NCBI GenBank assembly: GCA_022787565.1
Contig: JALFVN010000056.1
Location: 1 to 64,000 of the forward strand
Direction: 5' to 3'
Origin: Clostridiales bacterium
GTDB taxonomy: Bacteria > Bacillota > Clostridia > Oscillospirales > Oscillospiraceae
Length of the DNA: 64,000 nt
In this document: piece after piece, positions 1 through 6,850 of the stretch
Position numbering within the stretch: the first letter of the stretch is position 1
Layout: each line of letters opens with the position of its first letter
Made by a program: the position numbers and the translations under genes
Notes under the pieces: model-generated
What the model saw: the letters and a program-made list of their open reading frames with translations, nothing else
What the model was told of the DNA's origin: nothing
The model's database searches: none

Positions 1-84
1 ATCAAGATACATAGTATCATAATAATCTGGCAGAGGCCGCCCCATCAGCTTTTCAAACACAGTCCTATCATCGAACATTGTCAT
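1..84 (-). CDS. Partial unknown protein of the mobile element (N-terminus only)
   Basis: The first 28 codons of a minus-strand gene are visible before the window edge, starting MTMFDDRTVFEKLMG. The start at 84 has a good ribosome site (AAGGAG about 8 nt upstream). A second ATG at codon 3 is possible. It lies directly downstream of the HNH endonuclease gene and probably shares its transcript. Too little is visible to assign a family. Confidence 0.55.
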   Translation of the reverse strand, partial: MTMFDDRTVFEKLMGRPLPDYYDTMYLD

Positions 85-100
85 TCTGTTTCCACTCCTT

Positions 101-433
101 CTAAACATTTTCTTTCAGGCTACACCAAGCGAGGTTGGAAGCCTTATTATTCATTTTGTCGTTGTCGATATGGTCAATAGTGGTCTTTGTCTCTGGGTCG
201 TCATTCACGCAGAACGCCGCGGCCACCAATCGGCTGACAAGAAAATGCCTGCCCTGACCATTGCTGCAGAGGCAGACACGCAGATAACCTTTATTGTTTG
301 CGAACGCCCTCAATAATCGAGCGTCATAATGTTTGAGGCTCTTGACCCTTCCCATATTGCTGATAAGGTATTTCCCCTAATAGCCCTCGATGGGTCGCCA
401 TTCCTCATTAGGCAAGTCAGGTATTTTATCCAT
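101..433 (-). pseudogene. NUMOD4-HNH endonuclease interrupted by an in-frame TAG codon
   Basis: Reading from the ATG at 433, which follows an AAGGAGAATACAGG ribosome site, gives a classic NUMOD4 start (EEWRPIEGY). The next codon (379-377) is TAG, and the motif then continues in the same frame as GKYLISNMGRVKSL. After this come an HNH_3-type body with HRLV-like VSRLVAAAF, the IDHIDNDKMNNKASNLAW block, and a stop at 103-101, also TAG. These enzymes are nicking homing endonucleases common in phages. With the standard code only the 84 codons from 355 are open, and they lack most of NUMOD4. Either this is a single-base pseudogene (for example GAG or CAG to TAG) or TAG is read as an amino acid. If the terminal TAG were also read, the protein would gain ten residues and end at TGA (70-68), overlapping the next gene. 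Confidence 0.8.
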
Positions 434-466
434 CCTGTATTCTCCTTTCGTAAAAATCTAATCGAA

Positions 467-482
467 CGCGCATTTATGCGCG
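467..482. repeat. Perfect short palindrome in the leader of the HNH gene
   Basis: CGCGCAT-TT-ATGCGCG forms a 7-bp perfect hairpin about 35 nt upstream of the HNH start at 433. A similar GCGC-TTTTT-GCGC hairpin (1873-1885) precedes the start at 1857. They may be leader structures of this element. The function is unknown. Confidence 0.5.
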
Positions 483-649
483 TGAGACTGTGCGTCTGAA
501 TAGCCGCCCCGAACAGGGGCGAGATATTCAGCGCACCATTCTCCATTATAGTTTGAGAAATTGAGAAGAAGGATTAACCAAGTTTAACAAAAAAGTTTTC
601 TGACTTTCTAACAACTTTATAATGAAAATGCCTTGACTTAATGACAAAT

Positions 650-704
650 CCCGCCAAAGGTTTTCCAAAGAATTTTTTTATAAGAATGGAAAACCTTTGG
701 CGGG
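650..704. repeat. Long hairpin, copy 1 (17-bp perfect inverted repeat)
   Basis: The arms 650-666 and 688-704 are perfect complements, beginning CCCGCCAAAGGTTTTCC, and are separated by an AT-rich 21-nt loop. The hairpin begins 6 nt after the stop codon of the gene at 710-1447. There is no T-run after either arm, so it is not a typical intrinsic terminator. It may be an mRNA 3'-end stabiliser, a MITE-like repeat or a protein-binding site. A second copy is at 1477-1528. Confidence 0.8.
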
Positions 705-709
705 AAGCG

Positions 710-1447
710 TCAGAGGGAGAGCCTTTCTTCCTTGCCCGATATTTGCCTTGTGAGTTCCAGCAGTTCAATCATAGTCTCATCATTTGAGAACGCTGTAAGG
801 AGAAAGCCCTTACAGCAATAATAGCAGCATTTCAGCTCATCCCAAAGAAGGGAATAGGCGACGCCCCATGCTTCTTTGTAGGCGCCTTTTCTTGTCATCC
901 CCGCAAGAATGTTTTTTCCTGTCTCCTGCTGGATGATTTCGGTTCGGCGGTTGTAGTAGGCAATGGTATCTTCCCGCTGGACCTGAGTGCGGACTTTGAT
1001 ACCATTCACGAACTCAGTCTTCCAGTAAGTTGATCCGCCAACCTTAGCAATGGCGTTCTGCGCCATCAGCTTACTACACCAATTCCGCAAGGTTCTTTCG
1101 CCTACGAACATACCTGAATAGGCAAAATAAGCGTTCTCGCGTTCGCCCCAAGGCATACTGTCAAAGCCCTCGACATCGGTGAAAGCGGTGATGAAACAGG
1201 CAAAGGCATAGGGATTGCTCTGAACATCAAGTTTGAATTGGCGAATCGCTATTTCCGCAAGACGCTCTTCCGCTGTTGTCGGGACATAGGTAATCCTGAC
1301 GCCTTCTTTTCTGTACTCAAAGCCATAGCCCCACTTCGTCAGTCTGTCTTTGACATTTCGTGCAAAATGGTCATAGTCGTTTCTGTTGACGCTCAGGACC
1401 TCGGCTATTTCCTCTCTGCTATAAAGGCGTTTTTCCAGCTATAGCAC
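710..1447 (-). CDS. Unknown mobile-element protein with TAG as third codon
   Basis: The minus-strand frame from 1447 to the TGA at 712-710 would encode 245 aa. An AAAGGAG site followed by 8 nt leads to GTG-CTA-TAG-CTG-GAA. After the TAG (1441-1439) the frame is open for 94 codons with no ATG, GTG or TTG before the ATG at 1156. The N-terminal half (REEIAEVLSVNRNDYDHF, then VKDRLTKWGYGFEYR) looks like a small helix-turn-helix-type domain and clearly belongs with the part after 1156. I do not recognise the family; a replication or regulatory role is only a guess from the HTH-like start. The gene is either broken at codon 3 or translated through TAG. With the standard code only 148 aa from 1156 have a normal start. 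Confidence 0.6.
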
Positions 1448-1476
1448 CTGATAATCTCCTTTTACTCTTGGCGTTT

Positions 1477-1528
1477 CCCACCAAAGGTTTTCCAAAGAAT
1501 TATAATAATCAGGAAAACCTTTGGCGGG
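1477..1528. repeat. Long hairpin, copy 2
   Basis: The arms 1477-1493 and 1512-1528 match copy 1 (650-704) except for one base in the left arm, and the flanking AAAGAATT of the loop is also shared. It starts 15 nt after the stop codon of the gene at 1543-1857, so both copies sit just behind a gene end on the minus strand. Confidence 0.8.
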
Positions 1529-1542
1529 GTTCTGTCATGGGG

Positions 1543-1857
1543 TCAGGGCGCTCTGTAATCTTCTTTTATTGGCTGGATGAGACAGTATGTATAGCAATGG
1601 CGGTCATCACTATATTCACGCATCAGCACCTCATCATAGACCATAGCCGTGAGCGTTGCGCCTCGGAGCACGATAAAATCGTCAGTCTCTTTTCTCATCT
1701 CTCTATTGATACGATCAGCAATATCGGCACAGGTGAGGAAATTTTTATCGCCCAAAAGCTCGACACAGTATTTGCGCTGAAACCATTCGGGATGGTCAGC
1801 GAGAAAATTATAAACTTGATGCTTGTTCATTTTTATCTGAGCCATTTTTATAGTCAT
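1543..1857 (-). CDS. Small unknown mobile-element protein (104 aa)
   Basis: The preferred start is the ATG at 1857, preceded by AAAGGAAATTATT, giving MTIKMAQIKMNKHQVY. An upstream in-frame ATG at 1956 would add 33 very basic residues but sits only a few bases from the predicted transcription start. The protein is charged and mostly helical, with a stretch (LTCADIADRINREMRKETDDF) compatible with a small DNA-binding or regulatory protein. No family is recognised. It is expressed from the promoter copy at 1974-2018 and ends in TGA. Confidence 0.6.
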   Translation of the reverse strand: MTIKMAQIKMNKHQVYNFLADHPEWFQRKYCVELLGDKNFLTCADIADRINREMRKETDDFIVLRGATLTAMVYDEVLMREYSDDRHCYTYCLIQPIKEDYRAP

Positions 1858-1973
1858 AATAATTTCCTTTCTGCGCTTTTTGCGCGATGGTGGTCTTTCT
1901 TGCCACCTATATTTAGCGGTTCTGGTCGCCACCCTATTTTGTGAGATGTTCTTCATCTCTTCTTTACGCTTTT

Positions 1974-2018
1974 ATTATACCTTTTCTTCTTGCTGAGCCT
2001 GTCGTTATAATTGCATTT
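1974..2018 (-). promoter_or_regulatory. Element promoter, copy B
   Basis: On the minus strand a 25-bp block beginning AAATGCAATTATAACGAC (2018-1994) is followed after 14 nt by a perfect TATAAT (1979-1974). The same block with one mismatch and identical spacing lies at 2596-2640. It reads into the gene ending at 1543. The 25-bp conservation goes well beyond a normal -35 box, which suggests an element-specific regulator site overlapping the promoter. Confidence 0.7.
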
Positions 2019-2545
2019 TAGGAGACCCTGATGAGTTCCTTTTCGATCACAGGCGCAGCGGAAGAAAGGTCAACCTCTTCACCACATTCAGGGCACACAT
2101 AAGACGCTTTGGGGTCATACTCTTCCATGAGGACAACAGCCTCTCCGCACTCAGGGCAGTAGAGATGCTCAGAATAGCCTTCGGGGAAGAAGGTCGCGGT
2201 CATTTCCAGCACGCCACTCTGGAACTTCCCATCCACCCAAGCTTCGGTGTAGGTGTCGCAGCCGCACACCGAGAACTCAAAAGGCTCATCTTTCAGGCGG
2301 AAGGCAAGAGCCTTGATGACCTTGCGGGAGGCGTCCATGAGATCCGCACTATCGAAGCAGCATTCATCAAAGGTGAGGGTCACATCGTCTTCGATAGTGA
2401 GGGTTTCAGCGGCGCAGATTGAAGGCTGCTTAGAGTAGAAGTCATAGCGAAGAGCGCGGAAGCTCTCATCGGCAATCTGCTTTGCATTGTTAGCGGCAGC
2501 AGCGTTGGTGAAGGTCACAGTGAAGTTGTTCTCGAAGATTTCCAT
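2018..2545 (-). CDS. Unknown protein with C-terminal double-CPECGE zinc ribbon
   Basis: 175 aa, with an excellent ribosome site (AAAGGAGAATAAAA-ATG). The N-terminal ~120 residues are acidic with alternating strands and no recognised fold. The C-terminus carries two CPECGE knuckles about 22 residues apart (around residues 130 and 152), the pattern of a zinc ribbon. It ends in TAA inside promoter copy B. In phages and conjugative elements such proteins are usually small nucleic-acid-binding accessories, but the role here is unknown. It is driven by promoter copy A. Confidence 0.65.
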   Translation of the reverse strand: MEIFENNFTVTFTNAAAANNAKQIADESFRALRYDFYSKQPSICAAETLTIEDDVTLTFDECCFDSADLMDASRKVIKALAFRLKDEPFEFSVCGCDTYTEAWVDGKFQSGVLEMTATFFPEGYSEHLYCPECGEAVVLMEEYDPKASYVCPECGEEVDLSSAAPVIEKELIRVS

Positions 2546-2595
2546 TTTTATTCTCCTTTTCTTTGAGGTTTGTTCCTCATCTCTTTTGTGATTTC

Positions 2596-2640
2596 ATTAT
2601 AGCAAGAAATCTGATTGAGCTTGTCGTTATAATTGCATTT
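2596..2640 (-). promoter_or_regulatory. Element promoter, copy A
   Basis: The minus-strand block AAATGCAATTATAACGAC... (2640-2616) is followed after 14 nt by TATAAT (2601-2596), about 50 nt upstream of the zinc-ribbon gene start. It is a duplicate of the element at 1974-2018 with the same spacing. Confidence 0.7.
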
Positions 2641-2650
2641 CACAAGAAAG

Positions 2651-2706
2651 AAAACACGGCTTTTTGCTCTTGGAAATACCCGAAATTGAGCAAAAAACCG
2701 TGTTTT
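2651..2706. terminator. Long inverted repeat, probable bidirectional terminator of the element
   Basis: The arms 2651-2669 and 2688-2706 (AAAACACGGCTTTTTGCTC and its near-complement) form a 19-bp stem with one mismatch. It is bounded by an A-run on one side and a T-run on the other, so it could end transcription in both directions. It separates the last element gene from the non-coding right end (2707-2958), where I see no gene. Confidence 0.6.
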
Positions 2707-2824
2707 TGAAACCGCCCCAAGAGGGGAGTTGTATTAAAGTTGTTTGAAGTTAAGACAGGGTTGTTTAGTGGTCATATTGAAGTCGCTTGCAAGTTGAAGA
2801 ATGTTGAACTTTTTTCGGTAAAAC

Positions 2825-2848
2825 AGTAACCATATTAGTAACCATATT
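2825..2848. repeat. Tandem 12-bp direct repeat near the element end
   Basis: AGTAACCATATT occurs twice in perfect tandem, about 110 bp inside the tRNA-Val junction. Short tandem repeats at this distance from an att core resemble integrase arm-binding sites. The assignment is inferred only from position and form. Confidence 0.5.
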
Positions 2849-2958
2849 GATTCAAAAAAGAGGCTATGATATACTCACTTTTAAAGGTGGCGCAGGTTTT
2901 TGTTGGTGATAATACGAACTCGAAAATCCAGTGGAATCAAGCCCCTCTGAGCGCGAAG

Positions 2959-3034
2959 CGCTCATTGGCGCAGCTGGTAGCGCATCCGCTTGACGTGCGG
3001 GAGGTCACAAGTTCGAGTCTTGTATCGTCCACCA
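2959..3034 (+). tRNA. tRNA-Val(GAC) copy with a non-pairing 5' acceptor strand (probable att site)
   Basis: The D arm (GCGC/GCGC, 2968-2983), anticodon arm with loop TTGACGT (anticodon GAC, 2992-2994), T arm (3007-3023) and 3' acceptor ATCGTCC-A-CCA fit a canonical 76-nt tRNA-Val. The seven bases that should pair with ATCGTCC are CGCTCAT instead of GGACGAT, so at most three or four acceptor pairs can form. Everything from position 6 onward is intact. This is what remains when an element integrates in a tRNA gene and leaves the 3' part at the far end, with the intact tRNA expected at the other end, left of this window. It could also be a weakly functional tRNA. Confidence 0.55.
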
Positions 3035-3036
3035 CG

Positions 3037-3068
3037 AAACTCCGTAGTTGATTGACTGCGGAGTTTTT
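3037..3068 (+). terminator. Intrinsic terminator behind the tRNA-Val copy
   Basis: AAACTCCGTAG pairs with CTGCGGAGTTT around an 8-nt loop and is followed by TTTTGTTTTG. It lies 2 nt after the CCA end of the tRNA copy, the normal position of a tRNA terminator. Confidence 0.8.
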
Positions 3069-3089
3069 GTTTTGCCTTGGCAAGGCAGG

Positions 3090-3196
3090 CTCGAACTTGT
3101 GACAAATTGAGCCTGGGCAAAGCCCAGGCGGACAGCGGCGAAAGCGTGCCGTTTTACGGCATGCGTTCGCAAGTTCGAGTCTTGTATCGTCCACCA
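3090..3196. repeat. Scrambled second copies of the tRNA-Val 3' end within hairpins
   Basis: The last 27 nt of the tRNA (3008-3034) recur exactly at 3170-3196. A 14-nt exact inverted copy of the T arm (3004-3017) lies at 3090-3103. Between them are a GCCTGGGC-AAA-GCCCAGGC hairpin (3111-3129) and a longer imperfect hairpin around GTGCCGTTTTACGGCAT (3146-3162). This reads as a scar from earlier insertions or a palindromic repeat that uses the tRNA end. The apparent proteins here are artefacts of the tRNA sequence. Confidence 0.7.
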
Positions 3197-3203
3197 GAAT
3201 ACC

Positions 3204-3240
3204 AAAATCCCGGAGCCGTTGAAGTTCCGGGATTTTTCTT
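3204..3240 (+). terminator. Intrinsic terminator
   Basis: ATCCCGGA (3207-3214) pairs with TCCGGGAT (3226-3233), followed by TTTTTCTT. It closes the tRNA-derived repeat region. From here to 3407 I see no gene. Confidence 0.75.
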
Positions 3241-3407
3241 GCTTTTACAAGGCTTTTCGGCGTTTTGTAATTTTAAAAAACTATCGCAGACGAAATAAAA
3301 TTATCGCTTTTGAACGTTTATTAAAGTGCAAAATTACTACGAAATTACTAACGCCCTTTTACGCCTTGAGCATGGCCAAAAGCCAGTGGATGCGGGGGGC
3401 TTGTCGA

Positions 3408-4334
3408 TCATTTTCCACGCTCGAGAAGCGCCTTTTCATAGCAGTCCAGCAGATAAAGGCCGTTTTTGTAGGTCATTTTCACCAGGTCCAGCTGCACATC
3501 ACCCCATGAATTAAAGGTGACTTTGCCGGTCTCATAATTCAGATTGCCTTCGTAACCGATCTCTACAAGTGTATTGATCACACCGGGCCAGTCCACCTCA
3601 CCCATATAGGGCAACAGATGCTCGTCGGTGTTGCCATAGTGGTTATCATTGATGTGCAGGGTTTTGACCCGTTTGCCCATGGCTCTCAGTGCGCGTACCT
3701 GATCAAACTGCATCTGGTTTGCGTGGCCGGTGTCCCAGCAGATCCCCACCATAGGATCGGCAAAGCTGTCTACATATTCAATAAGCTGGTCGTAGTGCTG
3801 GCAGTACCGGGAGGCAAACTTCCGGTCCAGGGATGGGAGCATATTCTCCACCGCAGTACCGGTGCCGTTTTTGATGCCCAGTTCCACAAATTTGTCCTGC
3901 CAGGCGTGGTTTGCCTCCAGGGTGGCCTTATTCTCGTAATTGAACTCCGGGTAGGACCGGGGATGCGCCACAGCCCACTTCACACCCAGCCTGCCGCAGG
4001 CGATATAGGCTCTGCGGGTGGACTCGTCAAAATATTCGGCATAGCCGGGCTGCTTGAATTCCGGACTGGCGTAAGGGGAGCAGCCGGGGACAAAGGGCAG
4101 GTGGCACTGGTAGAAAAATATGCCGAGTTTGGCGGCGGTTTCACCCAGTTGGTCGATCTTCTTCTCCCAGTCATCGCCCCGGAGAATGTACTCGGGACGG
4201 TTCTGGAAACAGAAGCTCAGGTCGATCTCCTCGTAGCCCACTTCGCGCAGAACGCGCAGGACTTCGTTTAAGTCTTTCAACACGGCGGAATTGCCGCTTT
4301 TCTGGTAAAGACCGGTCGTAGTGGAAAGTTTCAT
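3408..4334 (-). CDS. Sugar-phosphate isomerase/epimerase (xylose-isomerase-like TIM barrel), paralog A
   Basis: 308 aa of the AP-endonuclease-2/xylose-isomerase-like TIM-barrel family (PF01261), which isomerises or epimerises keto/aldo sugars using a divalent metal. Ligand candidates are all present: E163 (TAVENM), D201 and H204 (WDTGHAN), H227 and D230 (LHINDNH) and E268. It is the last gene of the ABC-importer operon, 15 bp after a paralog with the same fold and length. The two share the RYCQ-YDQLIE-VDSF, GICWD-GHANQ and DEHLLPYMG blocks. Having two diverged copies side by side suggests two successive or alternative substrates. The exact substrate cannot be read from sequence. Confidence 0.9.
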   Translation of the reverse strand: MKLSTTTGLYQKSGNSAVLKDLNEVLRVLREVGYEEIDLSFCFQNRPEYILRGDDWEKKIDQLGETAAKLGIFFYQCHLPFVPGCSPYASPEFKQPGYAEYFDESTRRAYIACGRLGVKWAVAHPRSYPEFNYENKATLEANHAWQDKFVELGIKNGTGTAVENMLPSLDRKFASRYCQHYDQLIEYVDSFADPMVGICWDTGHANQMQFDQVRALRAMGKRVKTLHINDNHYGNTDEHLLPYMGEVDWPGVINTLVEIGYEGNLNYETGKVTFNSWGDVQLDLVKMTYKNGLYLLDCYEKALLERGK

Positions 4335-4349
4335 TGCGGCTGACCTCCT

Positions 4350-5279
4350 TTATGCGTGCTTTTGGGCATATAAGCGCTGATAGAGCTCCAGGATGCGCCC
4401 GGCGTTGCTTCGGGCGGTCTTTACCCACTCAATCTGCAGCGCGGTGGGAGCGTTATCACAGAGTTTGCCCACTTCAAAGTTCAAAACGCCTTTGTAGTCG
4501 ATATCCACCAGCGCCGACATGACGCTTTCCCAATCCACAGTCCCCATATAGGGCAGCAGATGCTCGTCACGGCAGTTATAGTGATTGTCGTTCAGGTGCA
4601 GATTTTTCAACCTGCCGCCCATTGCACGAATGGCCCGGCCCTGATCGTGCCCGGCCTGGTTTGCGTGGCCGCTGTCCCAGCAGATGCCCACCATGGGATC
4701 GCCGAAGCTGTCCACCAACTCGATGAGCTGATCATAATTCTGACAATAGCGGCCGGGGAAAGGCCACTGAGGACTCTCCGGCCGCATATTTTCAAAGGCT
4801 GTGCCCACATTATGCTTGATGCCGAATTCAACAAAGGGCTCATAATAGGCGCGGTTGCGCTCCAGGGCCAGATCCGGGCTGCCCACGGCGTCAAGGTAGG
4901 TCAGGGGGTGGGTGGTGCCATAGGGGACGCCCAGCATTGCGCTGGCAACATATGCACGGCGCATACACTCTTCAAAATATTCGGGAAAGCCGGGCTTGCC
5001 CCAGTTGGGATCCAGATCCGTGCAGGCTTTCTTGATAAAGGGAAGATGGCTCTGGGCGAAAGTGACGCCCAGCTTTGCCGCGGTGTTGGCCAGGTCGTCA
5101 ATTTTTTGCTGCCAGTCATCGCCCCGGAGAATAAAATCGGGAAAGGTCTGCTCGGTGAAGCCGATGTCCAGCGTGTCATATCCGCAGTCGTGCAGGATGG
5201 TCACGACCTCGCTCATATCCCGGAGCCCCGGAAAATCCACGCTCCGCTTGACGATACCTGTTAAAATCGATACTTTCAT
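4350..5279 (-). CDS. Sugar-phosphate isomerase/epimerase (TIM barrel), paralog B
   Basis: 309 aa from the MKVSIL start at 5279, chosen because AAGAAGGG lies 6 nt upstream and it aligns with the paralog's MKLSTTTG start. An ATG at 5303 is possible but has no ribosome site. It has the same TIM-barrel family and metal ligands as its neighbour (E163, D202, H205, H228). It is a cytoplasmic enzyme in the minus-strand ABC operon, acting on an imported, probably phosphorylated, sugar. Confidence 0.9.
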   Translation of the reverse strand: MKVSILTGIVKRSVDFPGLRDMSEVVTILHDCGYDTLDIGFTEQTFPDFILRGDDWQQKIDDLANTAAKLGVTFAQSHLPFIKKACTDLDPNWGKPGFPEYFEECMRRAYVASAMLGVPYGTTHPLTYLDAVGSPDLALERNRAYYEPFVEFGIKHNVGTAFENMRPESPQWPFPGRYCQNYDQLIELVDSFGDPMVGICWDSGHANQAGHDQGRAIRAMGGRLKNLHLNDNHYNCRDEHLLPYMGTVDWESVMSALVDIDYKGVLNFEVGKLCDNAPTALQIEWVKTARSNAGRILELYQRLYAQKHA

Positions 5280-5332
5280 TTCTGCCCTTCTTTCGACAAT
5301 CATGCGGGAGGATAAAATCTGTCATCGTTTTC

Positions 5333-5974
5333 TCACGATGACAGGATGTTCTGATCCGCCAGAAAACGCCGCAGCGCCTCAGCCTGAAGCGCATACTCGG
5401 CTTCCTTGCCCGGTACCGCCTGCGCAACGCAGAGATACAGGTCTTCAAGCGGCTCCATATAATCACCGGAGAAGACCTCCAGCGTTGACAGCGGGACAAG
5501 GACAAAGTCGTCGGGATTATCGTTGTCCACGCCGATCTCACGCCAGGTGGCCGGAAGCTCATTTTCCCGCATCCAGTCCCATGCGTGATCATTAACGATA
5601 AAAAAGGAATATTCCTGGCCGGCCACCAGCACGGTTATCTCCGACTTGAGAGAGTAACTGAGCTGGTGGTAATCCTGCTCAAAATCCACATAGGTCAGCA
5701 GGATCCGGGTCTTTCCGTCTCCGTTGGTGTCCCAGTCCAGAGACTCCAGCCTGTCCCGCAGGGCATACTCACACTGGGTCGTATACTTGTCGGACATCCA
5801 CATGACCTGCAGGTCAGGCTTGGGCTTCAGGACGCCGTACAGTGTATACCCGATAAGGAAAGCGCCCAGCAGACCAAAGAGAAGGTGAAATTTGTAATAC
5901 ATCCAGAAATATTCCAGACGTTCGCCTTTGGGAAGATCCCGAAGGTGATACTTTTTGGTGCCTTTGATACTCAT
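5333..5974 (-). CDS. Membrane-anchored unknown protein of the ABC operon
   Basis: 213 aa with a basic, polar N-terminus, one membrane segment (about residues 29-49, FHLLFGLLGAFLIGYTL) and a soluble extracytoplasmic domain of ~160 residues. It contains DTNGDGKT, a possible calcium-loop-like stretch. The start shares one base with the stop of the upstream permease gene, so translation is coupled. Proteins of this shape recur in clostridial carbohydrate ABC operons without an assigned function. It may contribute to substrate delivery, but that is only inferred from context. Confidence 0.75.
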   Translation of the reverse strand: MSIKGTKKYHLRDLPKGERLEYFWMYYKFHLLFGLLGAFLIGYTLYGVLKPKPDLQVMWMSDKYTTQCEYALRDRLESLDWDTNGDGKTRILLTYVDFEQDYHQLSYSLKSEITVLVAGQEYSFFIVNDHAWDWMRENELPATWREIGVDNDNPDDFVLVPLSTLEVFSGDYMEPLEDLYLCVAQAVPGKEAEYALQAEALRRFLADQNILSS

Positions 5975-6837
5975 TACTTCATTGCGTTCTTGGAATAGCC
6001 CTTGAGCATGTACTTCTGATTGAAGGCAAAGATGAGGACAACGGGGATGATGGATATGACGACACCGGCCATAATGGAGTTATAAAAGCCCTCGGTGGAC
6101 ATTTCCTCCCACATATTCTTCATTTTTGCGATACCCACGGCCATGAGACGGGTGCTGTCACTCTTGGACAGGATCTTCGGCCAGAAGTAGTTGTTCCAGC
6201 CGTTGATGAAGGAAACCAGAGCAGTGGTGATGACGGAGGCCTTGCACATAGGAATGAGAACATGCCAGATGGTCCCCAGAATGCCCAGACCGTCCATTTT
6301 ACCGGCATCCAGATAGCTCTGGTCAACGGACTTGAAGTTGTTGCGCAGCAGAAACACCATATTTGCTGAAACGACGCCGGGCAGTACGATACCGGCCATG
6401 GTATCCACCCAGCCCAGCTTTGCGATCAGCACATAGATGGGAATGAACACCACCTGGGCAGGGATCATCATGGCGCTGAGCACCAGCAGGAAAAGCGCGT
6501 TTTTGCCGGGGAAATTTCCCCTTGCAAAGCCGTAGGCCGCCAGAATTCCGCTGGTGAGCTGAATGAACATCTGCCACAGGGTGACATAGAAGGTGTTGAA
6601 CGTGAGCCGGGGAAAATCCATATGTGTCCAGGCAAACACATAGCTCTGGAAATTGGGATTTTTCGGCCAGAAGGTGGGAATGGTGGTTATGATCTCGGCA
6701 TCGGTCTTCAGAGAGGTAATGATCATCCAGTACAGCGGAAAAAGCATCACCAGTGTGATGATAACTGCGCCTGCGGTCTGCAGATGGTGCCACAGCTGCT
6801 TTTTGAACGCCTCGGGGGAGCGGAGCCTTTTATTCAC
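5974..6837 (-). CDS. Carbohydrate ABC transporter permease (MalG type)
   Basis: 287 aa with about six membrane helices. It has the typical cytoplasmic EAA loop (DAGKMDGLGILGTIWHVLIP) by which CUT1-family permeases contact the ATPase. It pairs with the MalF-type permease 13 bp upstream to form the membrane channel of a sugar importer. No ATPase gene is present, as is common in Firmicutes that share one MsmK/UgpC-type ATPase among importers. Confidence 0.95.
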   Translation of the reverse strand: MNKRLRSPEAFKKQLWHHLQTAGAVIITLVMLFPLYWMIITSLKTDAEIITTIPTFWPKNPNFQSYVFAWTHMDFPRLTFNTFYVTLWQMFIQLTSGILAAYGFARGNFPGKNALFLLVLSAMMIPAQVVFIPIYVLIAKLGWVDTMAGIVLPGVVSANMVFLLRNNFKSVDQSYLDAGKMDGLGILGTIWHVLIPMCKASVITTALVSFINGWNNYFWPKILSKSDSTRLMAVGIAKMKNMWEEMSTEGFYNSIMAGVVISIIPVVLIFAFNQKYMLKGYSKNAMK

Positions 6838-6850
6838 GATTTCTTCCTCC

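Noticed and set aside
310-546. A 78-codon minus-strand frame upstream of and overlapping the HNH gene
   Set aside because: Its ATG is part of a TATAAT-like sequence without a ribosome site, and it overlaps the better-supported HNH frame by more than 100 bases.
2937-3205. Apparent minus-strand proteins containing repeated DDTRLEL / WTIQDSNL
   Set aside because: These are translations of the tRNA-Val 3' end and its copies, a well-known artefact.
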